Assembly: GCF_003173035.1 (NCBI RefSeq)
Contig: NZ_QGLE01000006.1
Location: 186,578-250,577, forward strand
Length of the DNA stretch: 64,000 nt
Direction: 5' to 3'
From: Zavarzinia aquatilis
Lineage (GTDB): Bacteria; Pseudomonadota; Alphaproteobacteria; Zavarziniales; Zavarziniaceae
Shown here: positions 54,244-63,344 of the stretch, piece after piece
Numbering within the stretch: position 1 is the first letter of the stretch
How the letters are laid out: the number at the start of each line of letters is the position of its first letter
Translations under genes and position numbers: made by a program
Notes under the pieces: generated by a model
Database searches by the model: none
The model's input: only the letters and a program-made list of their open reading frames with translations
What the model was told of the DNA's origin: nothing

Positions 54244-54878
54244 GCAGGATTCCTTTGCTCGAGGGCGCGGATCACGAAAGGGGTGATCCGCTCGACGATG
54301 ATCGCGACACCGGCGGGATTGGGATGCATCCCGTCCGCCTGGTTGAGGGCGGGATCGGCCGCGACGCCGTCGAGGAAGAAGGGATAGAACGCCACCCGAT
54401 GCTTTTCCGCAAGCCGGGGAAACATGCCGTCGAAGCGGGTCCCGTATTCGCCGCCGAGATTGGGCGGCGCCCGCATCCCCACCAGCAGCACCTTGACGCC
54501 GCGTTCCCCGAGGCGGCTCAGGATGGCGTCGAGATTGGCCTCGGTCTCGGCAGGGTCGGTGCCGCGCAGGGCATCGTTGGCGCCCAGCTCAAGGATGACG
54601 AGATCGGGCAGGCCGGCGGGATCGCCCAGCGCCCAGTCCAGCCGGGCAAGGCCCCCCGCCGTGGTATCGCCCGAGACCCCGGCATTCTGCACCTCGGCCG
54701 CGATGCCGGCGGCGGCCAGCGCCTTCTGCAGCCGGACCGGAAAGACATCCGGCCCGTCGAGGCCATAGCCATGGGTGAGGGAATCGCCGAAGGCGAGGAT
54801 ACGCGCCCCGGCCGCCCATCCCGCCGCGGGCGAAAAGGCGAGGCCGATCAGCAGGACGAGGTTGAAAACCAGGGCCAT
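54240..54878 (-). CDS. tesA: Arylesterase/lysophospholipase TesA-like
   Basis: A 212-residue exported GDSL hydrolase: signal peptide to about residue 22, catalytic FGDSLTHGYG (Ser), LGANDALRG (Gly/Asn) and DGMHPNPAG (Asp/His). In E. coli tesA-ybbA-ybbP are neighbours as here. The start at 54878 is chosen for its signal peptide; the divergent ybbA frame begins eight bases away. Confidence 0.9.
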   Translation of the reverse strand: MALVFNLVLLIGLAFSPAAGWAAGARILAFGDSLTHGYGLDGPDVFPVRLQKALAAAGIAAEVQNAGVSGDTTAGGLARLDWALGDPAGLPDLVILELGANDALRGTDPAETEANLDAILSRLGERGVKVLLVGMRAPPNLGGEYGTRFDGMFPRLAEKHRVAFYPFFLDGVAADPALNQADGMHPNPAGVAIIVERITPFVIRALEQRNPA

Positions 54879-54886
54879 CGGTCCAT

Positions 54887-55609
54887 ATGACCGAAGACCC
54901 TTTCCTGTTCTCGCGGATGTCATTCTTGGCTGCTCCCGTCATCGAACTCGCTGCCGTGACCCTTCGCCTCGGCAGCGCCGCCGGCCCGGTCGACATCCTG
55001 CGCGGCATCGACCTGTCCGTCGAGGCGGGGCAGAGCATCGGGCTGATCGGCCCCTCAGGCTCTGGCAAATCGACCCTGCTCGCGGTCATGGCCGGACTTG
55101 AGAAGCCGACCTCGGGCACGGTCACGGTCGCCGGCCAGCCGCTTCACACCCTCGACGAGGACCGGCTGGCGCGCTTCCGCCGGGACAATGTGGGGATCGT
55201 GTTCCAGTCTTTCCACCTGATCCCGACCATGACCGCGCTGGAAAACGTCGCGATCCCGCTCGAACTCGCAGGCGACGCGGGGGCGCGGGACAAGGCGGCG
55301 GCGGAACTCGGCCGGGTCGGCCTTGCTCACCGGCTCGATCATTATCCAGCCCAGCTCTCGGGCGGGGAGCAGCAGCGCGTCGCCCTCGCCCGGGCGGTGA
55401 TCGCCGGGCCGCGCATCCTCTTCGCCGACGAGCCGACGGGCAATCTCGACAGCCATACCGGCGAGACCATCGTCGAGCTGCTGTTCGGCCTTGGCCGCGA
55501 CGCCGGCGCCACCCTCGTCCTCGTCACCCATGATCCGGCGCTGGCCGCGCGCTGCGACCGGCGCCTGCGCCTCGCCGACGGGCGCATCATCGCCGACGAG
55601 CGCCCGTGA
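54887..55609 (+). CDS. ybbA: ABC transporter ATPase, YbbA type
   Basis: A 240-residue ATPase of the LolD/MacB-like group: Walker A GPSGSGKST, FQSFHLIPTMTALENVAIPLEL, signature LSGGEQQRVALARA, Walker B ILFADEPTGNLD. It partners the YbbP permease next door; in E. coli the pair sits beside tesA and is of unclear function (lipid or envelope stress has been proposed). The start could be the ATG at 54917. The stop overlaps the permease start (TGATG). Confidence 0.92.
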   Translation: MTEDPFLFSRMSFLAAPVIELAAVTLRLGSAAGPVDILRGIDLSVEAGQSIGLIGPSGSGKSTLLAVMAGLEKPTSGTVTVAGQPLHTLDEDRLARFRRDNVGIVFQSFHLIPTMTALENVAIPLELAGDAGARDKAAAELGRVGLAHRLDHYPAQLSGGEQQRVALARAVIAGPRILFADEPTGNLDSHTGETIVELLFGLGRDAGATLVLVTHDPALAARCDRRLRLADGRIIADERP

Positions 55610-58146
55610 TGGCGGGCGGCAACGCGCTCGCCCTCCGCCTTGCCCGGCGCGAGCTGCGCGCGGGCCTGAAGGGTTTTCGCATCTTTCTCGCCTGCCTCGT
55701 GCTCGGTGTTGCCGCCATCGCCGGCATCGGCACCCTGTCGGCGGCGATCGAACAGGGCCTCGCGGAAAACGGCCGCGCCCTGCTGGGCGGCGACATGGAA
55801 CTCCGTCTCGTCCAGCGTGAGGCGGGGGACGCCGAGCTTGCCCGGCTGCGTGACCTCGGCACGCTGTCCACCGTCCGCCAGATGCGGGCCATGGCGCGGC
55901 TGACCAGTGGCGCGGAAGGCCGCACCCTGGTCGAGCTGAAGGCGGTCGATGGTGCTTATCCGCTGGTCGGTCGGCTCGGCCTGCAACCGCCGCAAGCCCC
56001 GGCCGACGCCTTCGCCATCCGCGACGGGCTGCCGGGGGCGGCGGCGGACGAGACCCTGCTGACGCGGATCGGGGCGAAGGTCGGCGACGTGATCGCCGTT
56101 GGCGATGCCCGTTTCATCCTTCGCGCCGTCATCGCTGACGAGCCGGACCGGGCGGCCGAAGCCTTCTCCCTCGGCCCCCGGGTGATGATCGGTCTCGATG
56201 CCCTGGCCTCGACCGGCCTCCTGCAACAGGGCAGCCTGGTCAATACCGCCTATCGCCTGAATGTCGCCCCAGGGGGCTCGCCGCGCGAGATCGGCAAGGC
56301 GCTGGAGGCCGAATTTCCCGATGCCGGCTGGCGCATCCGCTACCGTGACAACGCGGCGCCGGGCATCCGCCAGTTCGTCGACCGCCTGGGCCAGTTCCTG
56401 ACCCTGATCGGTCTGACCACGCTGGTCGTCGGCGGGGTCGGCATCGGCAGCGCGGTGCGCGCGCATATGGCGACGCGCACCCGGACCATCGCCATCCTGA
56501 AATCGCTGGGCGCGCCCGCCGGGCTCATCTTCCGCATGTTCCTGTTCCAGGTGCTGGCCATCGCGGCCCTGGGCATCGCCATCGGTCTTGGCATCGGTCT
56601 GTGCGTGCCGGTCGCGCTGGGCGGCCTGCTGGCCGAGCAATTGCCGGTGCCGGCCAGCCTCGGTCTCTATCCGCTGCCGCTGCTGTTCGCGGCCGGTTTC
56701 GGGCTGATCACGGCGACACTCTTCGCGCTCTGGCCGCTGGCCCGGGCGCAGGAGGTTCCGGCGGCCCATCTGTTCCGCGACCAGATCGCGCCCGACCGGG
56801 TGCGGCTGCGCAAACGCTATCTGATCGCGAGCGGGCTGCTGATCGCCGGCCTCGTCGGTCTTGCGCTGCTGTCCTCGGCCGAGGTCAGCTTCGGCCTGTG
56901 GTTCATCCTTGGCACGCTGATCGTCTTCGGCGTGCTGCGCCTTGCGGGGCGAGGCGTCGCCGCGCTCGCCGCCCGGCTGCCCCGGCCCGCCTCGCCGGGT
57001 GCCCGCCTCGCCCTTGCCAATCTGCACCGGCCGGGTTCGGCCACCGCTTCCGTCGTCCTGTCGCTCGGCCTTGGTCTCACGCTGCTGGTCGGCGTCGCGC
57101 TCGTCCAGCGCAACATGGAGGATCAGGTGGCGCGGCGCCTGCCGACGTCCGCGCCCTCCTTCTTCTTCGTCGATATCCAGAAGGACCAGATCGCCGATTT
57201 CACCCGCCTCGTCTCGGCGCAGGCCGGCACCGCCGACCTGCTCGAAGTGCCGTCGATGCGCGGGCGCATCTCGAAAATCAAGGGCGTGCCGGCCGACGAT
57301 TATCCGGTGAAGCCAGACGGGCGCTGGGCCCTGCGCGGCGATCGGGGCGTCACCTATGCCGCGACCCCGCCCGAGGGCAGCCGGATCGTCGCGGGCGAGT
57401 GGTGGCCGGCGGATTACCGGGGGCCGCCCCTCCTGTCCTTCGATGCCCGCCTCGCCGAGGCGATGGACCTCAAGGTCGGCGACAATCTGACGGTGAACCT
57501 GCTCGGCCGCGATTTCGAGGCGCGGATCGCCAACCTGCGCGAGATCGACTACACGACCCTGAGCATCAATTTCGCCATGGTCTATTCGCCCGGGCTGCTC
57601 GAAGCCGCGCCCCACGGCTATCTCGCCACCGTGCGGGCAACCCCGGAGGCGGAACCCGCCGTGTTCCGCGCCGTCACCGACCGCTTCCCCAATATCTCGG
57701 TTATCCGGGTGAAGGAGGCGCTGGAGACGGCGGACGGCCTGCTGCGCCAGCTTTCCCTCGCAGTCACGGTAACCGCCTCGGTCACGCTGGTCGCCGGGTT
57801 GCTCGTCCTCGCCGGGGCGCTGGCCGCCGGGCATCGCCAGCGGCTCTACGATGCCGTGATCCTGAAGACCCTGGGCGCCTCGCGCCGGCAGGTGCTGGGC
57901 GCCTTCGCCCTCGAATACGCGATCTTGGGCGGGGCGACGGCGCTGGTCGCCCTTGGCGCCGGCACGCTGGCGGCCTATGGCTTCGTCACCGGCATCCTGC
58001 ACGCAGATTTCGTCTTCGACGCGCCCGTTGCCCTGCTGGCGGCGGCGGCCGGCGTTGGCCTTGCCGTGCTGCTCGGCCTCGCCGGGACCTGGGGCGCGCT
58101 GATCAGCCGCCCCGCCCCGGTGCTGCGCGATCTCGCGGCCGGCTAA
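55609..58146 (+). CDS. ybbP: ABC transporter permease, YbbP (FtsX-like)
   Basis: An 845-residue permease with an N-terminal membrane helix, a large periplasmic domain (about 60-255), three helices (about 260-370), two further helices (about 405-460), a second periplasmic domain (about 500-700) and a C-terminal group of three helices. This is the duplicated FtsX arrangement of YbbP. No sign of interruption. It ends about 100 bases from the convergent tolC gene. Confidence 0.92.
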   Translation: MAGGNALALRLARRELRAGLKGFRIFLACLVLGVAAIAGIGTLSAAIEQGLAENGRALLGGDMELRLVQREAGDAELARLRDLGTLSTVRQMRAMARLTSGAEGRTLVELKAVDGAYPLVGRLGLQPPQAPADAFAIRDGLPGAAADETLLTRIGAKVGDVIAVGDARFILRAVIADEPDRAAEAFSLGPRVMIGLDALASTGLLQQGSLVNTAYRLNVAPGGSPREIGKALEAEFPDAGWRIRYRDNAAPGIRQFVDRLGQFLTLIGLTTLVVGGVGIGSAVRAHMATRTRTIAILKSLGAPAGLIFRMFLFQVLAIAALGIAIGLGIGLCVPVALGGLLAEQLPVPASLGLYPLPLLFAAGFGLITATLFALWPLARAQEVPAAHLFRDQIAPDRVRLRKRYLIASGLLIAGLVGLALLSSAEVSFGLWFILGTLIVFGVLRLAGRGVAALAARLPRPASPGARLALANLHRPGSATASVVLSLGLGLTLLVGVALVQRNMEDQVARRLPTSAPSFFFVDIQKDQIADFTRLVSAQAGTADLLEVPSMRGRISKIKGVPADDYPVKPDGRWALRGDRGVTYAATPPEGSRIVAGEWWPADYRGPPLLSFDARLAEAMDLKVGDNLTVNLLGRDFEARIANLREIDYTTLSINFAMVYSPGLLEAAPHGYLATVRATPEAEPAVFRAVTDRFPNISVIRVKEALETADGLLRQLSLAVTVTASVTLVAGLLVLAGALAAGHRQRLYDAVILKTLGASRRQVLGAFALEYAILGGATALVALGAGTLAAYGFVTGILHADFVFDAPVALLAAAAGVGLAVLLGLAGTWGALISRPAPVLRDLAAG

Positions 58147-58215
58147 AGACAAGCATCTTCAGGCAGAGCGGAATCCGGTCCGCCGTCCGAGGAGGCGCCG
58201 AATCAAATGGTTAGA

Positions 58216-58248
58216 GCATCGGCGGAAGGGCACTCATGCCACCGATGC
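58216..58248. terminator. Imperfect hairpin between convergent ybbP and tolC
   Basis: Ten-bp arms GCATCGGCGG (58216-58225) and CCACCGATGC (58239-58248) pair with one mismatch. Placed between the stops of two convergent genes, it may act in both directions. There is no T run. Confidence 0.35.
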
Positions 58249-58249
58249 C

Positions 58250-59815
58250 CTAGCGCCGGTCGCGCGTGGTCGGGGCGGCGATGTCGGTGTCGTCGATGCC
58301 GAAGAGTTCCGACCACAGGTCGATGTCGTCCGGCGATTCCGGGTTCGCTGCCGGCGTTGGCGCTTCCTCTCCGGTGACGGCCACGGGGGTCGGCTCGGCT
58401 ACCGCTTCGGGGACCGCCGCCGCGGGCTGCCGGGTCAGGGTCGGCGTCGGCACGGGGACCGGATCGCCCGGCACCGGCGAGGTGCTGAACCAGGCGTCGC
58501 GCACGTCGTCGGCGTGGGCTTTCGGATCATAGGGCGTGGTCGGCAAGGCCAGCTTGTCGGCGGCGAAGGCGCCCATGGCGGCGAGCAGCTGCCAGCCAGC
58601 CAGAATCTCGTCGCGCTGGGCCGAGATCAGCCGGCGGCGGGCGTCGAGCAGGTTCTGTTCGCTCTGCAGCACGTCGGTCGTGGTGCGGAAGCCCTGCAAG
58701 GCTTCCTTGCGCACGCCGTCGAGGGCGAGGGCGGCGGCATCGACCCCCTCCTGCGCGTATTCGATCACCGCGCGGGCGCTGCGCAGGCCGACGAACGTAT
58801 CGCTGACCTGACGCACCACCGAGCGTTCCGACGACAGAATCTCGGTCCGGCGCTGGCTCCACTGTTCTTTGGCCTTGCGGATGCGGGCCTGGGTCGCGCC
58901 GCCCTCATAGAGCGGGATGCGCAGCTGGAGCTGCAGCGAATATTGTTCCTCGATATCCGAGAACAGCGCGCTGTTCTCGCTGTAGGACGAGGAGCCGACG
59001 ACGTTGAGCGACGGGAACAGCCCGGCATCCGCCTGGGCGATCTCGGCCCGCGCGACTTCTTCTGCCTTGCGCGCGAACATCAGGGATGGATTGCCGGCCA
59101 TGGCGGCATCGGTCGCCGCCTCCAGCGTGTCGGGCAGGCCGGGCGGCAGACCGGGCGCCGAGAGGTCCATGGCCGGATGGCCGACCACCTCCTGATAGGC
59201 GGCGAGGGCCCGGCGCAGCGCCGCCTCGGCCGTGACCTGGTCGGCCTGGACCTGGGTCAGGCGGGCGCGGGTCAGGGCGATGTCGGTGCGCGACAGGTCG
59301 CCTTCATCCATCCGGCGCTGGTTGCTGGCGAGTTCGCGGGTCAGGCTGGCGACGATTTCCCCGGTGACCGCCAGAACCTGCTGGTCGCGCAGCACGTCGA
59401 CATAGGCCTGCACCGTGTTCAGCAGCACCTGCTGCTCGGTCGCGGCGAGTTGGGCCTGGCCCTGCTCCACCCTGGCATCGGCCGTGTTGAGCGCGGTCAG
59501 CGCGGCGAGGGGCAGCACCGGCTGGATCACCTGCAGCTGGCCGGTGGTCTGGTTGCCCCAGCGGTTGTTCTGGCGTGAAAACTCGGTGCTGTCGCGGCCG
59601 ATGCTGCCCGATGCCTCGACCTGCAGGCGCAGGCCCGAGAGGGCGAGGGCGAGGTCTTCGTCGGTCACGCGGAGGGCCGCCCGCGCGCTGGCCAACTGGG
59701 GATTGGTGCCATAGGCCGAGACGAGGGCCTCGGTCAGGGTCTCGGCGCTGGCCGGCACCCCGGCGATGGCCGCCATCAGCAGGCCGGCCAGCAGCGGCCG
59801 GACGGGACGCGACAT
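58250..59815 (-). CDS. TolC-family outer membrane channel of a type I secretion system
   Basis: A 521-residue TolC/outer membrane efflux protein. Signal peptide (VRPLLAGLLMAAIAGVPASAE), internal duplication of the helical/beta OEP units (about 25-230 and 235-440; SAYGTNPQLASARA, and ATDAAMAGNPSLMFARK), then a Pro/Val/Glu-rich C-terminal extension of about 70 residues with no clear homology. Last gene of the prtD-hlyD-tolC unit (minus strand), spaced four bases from hlyD. Confidence 0.9.
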   Translation of the reverse strand: MSRPVRPLLAGLLMAAIAGVPASAETLTEALVSAYGTNPQLASARAALRVTDEDLALALSGLRLQVEASGSIGRDSTEFSRQNNRWGNQTTGQLQVIQPVLPLAALTALNTADARVEQGQAQLAATEQQVLLNTVQAYVDVLRDQQVLAVTGEIVASLTRELASNQRRMDEGDLSRTDIALTRARLTQVQADQVTAEAALRRALAAYQEVVGHPAMDLSAPGLPPGLPDTLEAATDAAMAGNPSLMFARKAEEVARAEIAQADAGLFPSLNVVGSSSYSENSALFSDIEEQYSLQLQLRIPLYEGGATQARIRKAKEQWSQRRTEILSSERSVVRQVSDTFVGLRSARAVIEYAQEGVDAAALALDGVRKEALQGFRTTTDVLQSEQNLLDARRRLISAQRDEILAGWQLLAAMGAFAADKLALPTTPYDPKAHADDVRDAWFSTSPVPGDPVPVPTPTLTRQPAAAVPEAVAEPTPVAVTGEEAPTPAANPESPDDIDLWSELFGIDDTDIAAPTTRDRR

Positions 59816-59819
59816 GGTC

Positions 59820-61148
59820 TCAGTCTTCCTTGAAGGACCGGGCGAACATGTCGACCACCGGCTTGAAGAGATATTCGAGCGCGGTGCGATGGCCGGTGTT
59901 GACGATGACTTCGGCCGGCATTCCCGGCACCAGGCGGGCGCTGCCGAGGCGCGCGATCTGGTCGTCCGCCACCACCACCCGGGCGAGGTAATAGGATTGC
60001 TTGCCCTGCGGGTCGGTCAGCACGTCGGCCGAGACAACGTCGATGCGGCCATCGACCGAGGGCGTGGTGCGCGTGCTGAAGGCCGAGAAGCGCACTTCGG
60101 CGGTCTCGCCCGGCAGCACCTTGTCGATATCCTCGGGCCGGACATAGGCTTCGACGATCAGCGGCTGGTCCTGCGGCACGAGGTCGAGAATGCGGGCGCC
60201 CGGCGCGAGGACCCCGTTCACCGTATGGGCGGCGAGGCCGACGACGATGCCGGCGACGGGCGCGCGGATCTCGGTGCGTTCCATCTGGTCCTGGGCCGCC
60301 GTGCGCTGTTCTTCCAGTTCGGCGATCTCGCGCTCGACCTTCTCGAGTTCCTGGACGACATCGCTGTGGAAAGTGTTGTCGACCTGTTCGATCTGCAGCT
60401 GGGCTTCGCCGGCCGCGACCTCGCTGCGGGCGATGTCCGACAACAGCTGGCCCTGACGGCCGTTCAGATCGGCGGCGCTGCGCTCAAGGGCGAGAATGCG
60501 CGTCTTGGGCGCGAGGCCTTCGGCGAAGAGCCGGCGCAGGCCACCCAATTCGCGGTCGATGGTGCCGATCTGGATCCTGGTCGCTTCAAGCTGGGCCAGC
60601 AGGCCTTCCTTCTGCCGGCTCAGCTGCTCGATACGCTGGCGCAGGATCACCACCTGGCCTTGCTTGGTGTCGCGCCGGCTGCGGAAGGAAATCTGCTGGG
60701 CGCGGATCTGCTCGGCGACCACCGGACTGTCCGCGGCGGCCAGCAACCGGTCGGGGAACGTGACCTCTGTCGCGTTGTCGCGTTCGGCGACGAGGCGGGC
60801 GCGCTGGGCCAGCGAGGCGTAGAGCCGGTCGCTGAGCACCTGGAGGTTGGCGCGCACGCGAACATCGCTAAGGCGCAGCAGAACCTGTCCGGCGGCGACG
60901 GCATCGCCGTCCTTCACCAGAATTTCGCTGACGATACCGCCTTCGAGATGCTGCACGGTCTGGCGGTTGGATTCGACGGCGACGCGCCCGGGCATACTGG
61001 CGCCGCCCGACAGGGGGGCCGAGGCCGCCCAGAGGGTGAAACCGCCGAGGCCGAGGCCCACGATGAGATAGATCGACAGCACGGGACCGCGAAGACTGCC
61101 GTGCAGGGGCGGTCGCGCGGCCGGCACAGGCGCGGTGGTCTGGCTCAT
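59820..61148 (-). CDS. HlyD-family periplasmic adaptor of a type I secretion system
   Basis: A 442-residue membrane fusion protein: one transmembrane helix near the N-terminus (about 27-45), barrel-sandwich halves at MPGRVAVESNRQTVQHLEGGIV and APVAGIVVGLAAH, a long coiled coil between (about 110-290; e.g. QEL EKVEREIAELEEQ), and a C-terminal strand region (PGMPAEVIVNTGHRTALEYLFKP). Bridges the ABC transporter and TolC. Spaced one base from the ABC gene stop. Confidence 0.93.
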   Translation of the reverse strand: MSQTTAPVPAARPPLHGSLRGPVLSIYLIVGLGLGGFTLWAASAPLSGGASMPGRVAVESNRQTVQHLEGGIVSEILVKDGDAVAAGQVLLRLSDVRVRANLQVLSDRLYASLAQRARLVAERDNATEVTFPDRLLAAADSPVVAEQIRAQQISFRSRRDTKQGQVVILRQRIEQLSRQKEGLLAQLEATRIQIGTIDRELGGLRRLFAEGLAPKTRILALERSAADLNGRQGQLLSDIARSEVAAGEAQLQIEQVDNTFHSDVVQELEKVEREIAELEEQRTAAQDQMERTEIRAPVAGIVVGLAAHTVNGVLAPGARILDLVPQDQPLIVEAYVRPEDIDKVLPGETAEVRFSAFSTRTTPSVDGRIDVVSADVLTDPQGKQSYYLARVVVADDQIARLGSARLVPGMPAEVIVNTGHRTALEYLFKPVVDMFARSFKED

Positions 61149-61149
61149 G

Positions 61150-62916
61150 TCACTCTCCCGCGGCGGCGCTGGCGGGACGGGCGGGCAAGGCCGCCGATGC
61201 CTGCGCCTGCGCGGGGGCAGGGGCGGGGGCGGGGCGGCCCTGCAGTTTGGCGATGACGTCCTCGCTCGGGCCCTGGGCTTCGACGCTGCCGCCGCGCATG
61301 ACGATCATCTGCTCCATCAGGGCGACCATGGACACCCGGTGGCTGATCAGCACGATGGTCGCCCGGCGCTGGCGCAGCGCGCGCAGGGCCTGGATCAGTG
61401 CATTCTCGCCCTCGGTGTCGAGATTGGCATTGGGTTCGTCGAGGACGATCAGCACCGGATCGTCATAGAGCGCCCGGGCGAGGGCGATGCGCTGGCGCTG
61501 GCCGCCGGACAGGGCGCGACCGGCGTTGCCGATCAGCGTTTCGTAGCCGTGGGGCAGCTTCAGGATCAGGTCGTGTACCCCGGCGAGCTGGGCCGCCTTC
61601 ACGATCTTGTCGGAATCGAGGGTGCCGAAGCGGGCGATATTTTCCGCGACCGTGCCGTCGAACAGTTCCACTTCCTGCGGCAGATAGCCGATGCGGGCGC
61701 CCAGCACTTCCGACGGCCAGTCGGTCATGGCGGCGCCGTCGATGCGCACGGTGCCGCGATCGGCGGGCACGGCGCCGACCAGCAGCCGCGCGAGGGTGGA
61801 TTTGCCGGCGCCACTGGGGCCGACGATGCCGACCGAAGTGCCGGCGGGAATGTTCAGGTCGCCGATCTTCACGATGATGCGGCCGTCGTCGGGCGCCGCC
61901 GCCATCACGCCGCTCAGGGCGATGGCGCCGCGCGGTGCCGGCAGGGCGACGCCGTCGGTCTTGGGCGGCGGATTCTCGGCGATCAGGGCGGCGACCCGGC
62001 CATAGGCCCCGCGCGCGCTGACGAAGCCGCGCCAGGCCCCGACCACCTGTTCGATGGGGGCGAGGCCGCGGCCGAGGATGATGGACCCGGCGATCATCGA
62101 ACCCGGGGTGATCAGCTGTTCGATGGCGAGATAGGCACCGGCACCCAGCACCAGGCTTTGCACCGTGATGCGGATGTAGCGCGACAGGGTGCTGAGGGTG
62201 GCGGCCCGGCCGGCGGCCTGCATCTGATAGGCAAGGGCAGTCTCGAACGCATCCCACCAGCGGGCGCGGATCGCCGGCAACATGCCCATGGCCGAAATGG
62301 TCTGGGCGTTGGACAGGCTGGTTTCAGCGAAATTCGCCGCCTTGGCGCCGAACTGGGAGCCGGCCTGCGAAGGCTTGCGCGAGGCGAGCTCGGACAGCGC
62401 GGTCAGGATCAGCAGGACGATGCAGGCGCCCAGGGTCAGATGGCCAATGAGCGGCGCCATCAGATAGGCGGCGAAGACGAAGATCGGCGACCAGGGCAGG
62501 TCGATGAAGGCGGGCACACCCGGCCCCGACAGGAACTGCCGGACCTGCTCGACATCGCCGGAAAGCCGGGTCGAGGCATTGTTGGTCGCCTTGCGCAGGT
62601 TGCGGCGGAAGGCGGCGTCGAAACCCTGGCGCGACATCTCGACCGTGACCCGAAGGGCGACCGCGTTCAGGATGCGCGAGCGCGCCCGGTCGAGCAGGCT
62701 CATGATGCCGAGCAACCCGCAGACGGCGATGGTCAGCATCAGCAGGGTGCCTTCGCTGCGGCCCGGCAGGACGCGGTCATAGACCTGCAGCATGTACATC
62801 GGGCTGACCAGGGTCAGGACATTGATGAACAGGCTGGCAAAGACGACAGCCGCCGTCGCCCCGGGCGCGTGGCGCGCGACGAGCCAGACCAGTGCAAAGT
62901 TACCCGGCGCTTTCAC
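61150..62916 (-). CDS. Type I secretion ABC transporter (PrtD type)
   Basis: A 588-residue permease/ATPase: six hydrophobic segments (about 10-285), nucleotide-binding domain with Walker A GPSGAGKST, signature LSGGQRQRIALARA and Walker B LIVLDEPNANLD. It lacks the N-terminal C39 peptidase or CLD domain of bacteriocin/RTX-toxin exporters, as PrtD/LipB-type exporters do. The GTG start at 62916 has GGGGG five bases upstream; a GTG at 62946 is less likely. The RTX protein at 16.3 kb is the only candidate substrate in the window. Confidence 0.93.
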   Translation of the reverse strand: MKAPGNFALVWLVARHAPGATAAVVFASLFINVLTLVSPMYMLQVYDRVLPGRSEGTLLMLTIAVCGLLGIMSLLDRARSRILNAVALRVTVEMSRQGFDAAFRRNLRKATNNASTRLSGDVEQVRQFLSGPGVPAFIDLPWSPIFVFAAYLMAPLIGHLTLGACIVLLILTALSELASRKPSQAGSQFGAKAANFAETSLSNAQTISAMGMLPAIRARWWDAFETALAYQMQAAGRAATLSTLSRYIRITVQSLVLGAGAYLAIEQLITPGSMIAGSIILGRGLAPIEQVVGAWRGFVSARGAYGRVAALIAENPPPKTDGVALPAPRGAIALSGVMAAAPDDGRIIVKIGDLNIPAGTSVGIVGPSGAGKSTLARLLVGAVPADRGTVRIDGAAMTDWPSEVLGARIGYLPQEVELFDGTVAENIARFGTLDSDKIVKAAQLAGVHDLILKLPHGYETLIGNAGRALSGGQRQRIALARALYDDPVLIVLDEPNANLDTEGENALIQALRALRQRRATIVLISHRVSMVALMEQMIVMRGGSVEAQGPSEDVIAKLQGRPAPAPAPAQAQASAALPARPASAAAGE

Positions 62917-63004
62917 ATATTCCCCCGATACGCGCAAACACCCCACCCCAGGGTGTCCCCACCGCTGTTAATAAGCATGGCCCCCGCGCCGAGGGAAGAG
63001 GCAA

Positions 63005-63035
63005 ACCGCCCTTTTCGGGCCGGAATCCGGGCGGT
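63005..63035 (-). terminator. Hairpin after the 71-residue membrane protein gene
   Basis: On the minus strand ACCGCCC and GGGCGGT (7 bp) enclose a 17-nt loop, four bases after the stop codon of the small gene, and are followed by TTTGCC. Possible weak intrinsic terminator. Confidence 0.4.
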
Positions 63036-63038
63036 GCG

Positions 63039-63254
63039 TCAGCGGTGGAAACGCGGATCGGGCTCGTGGTCGATGATGACAATGTGATGACGGCGCCGAC
63101 GCAGCACCGGCCGGCCAAAAATGAAGCCGAGCACCAGCAGCACCGGAATGATGACGGCGAGAGCACTGAGCACCCCGGCGGCGAGGGTGAGGATGAGGAA
63201 CAGCACGGCGGCAGCGACGATCGCCCGCAGCAGGCCGGTCAGGGCGTCGTTCAT
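63039..63254 (-). CDS. Small single-span membrane protein, unknown
   Basis: 71 residues: one or two hydrophobic segments (about 10-47) and a basic, histidine-containing C-terminal tail (RRRRHHIVIIDHEPDPRFHR). I recognise no family. Lies alone between the secretion operon and pyrF on the minus strand. Confidence 0.55.
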   Translation of the reverse strand: MNDALTGLLRAIVAAAVLFLILTLAAGVLSALAVIIPVLLVLGFIFGRPVLRRRRHHIVIIDHEPDPRFHR

Positions 63255-63344
63255 GGCAAGCTCCGGCGGTAACGACTGGACATGGTCGTCATATGGGGAT
63301 GCCGCCGCCGGATTTCACCCCTTATGCGCGGGAGCGCCGCCGAT

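Noticed and set aside
61135-63087. Long plus-strand frame opposite the ABC exporter
   Set aside because: Opposite a gene with intact Walker A/B and signature motifs; translation looks like shadow sequence.
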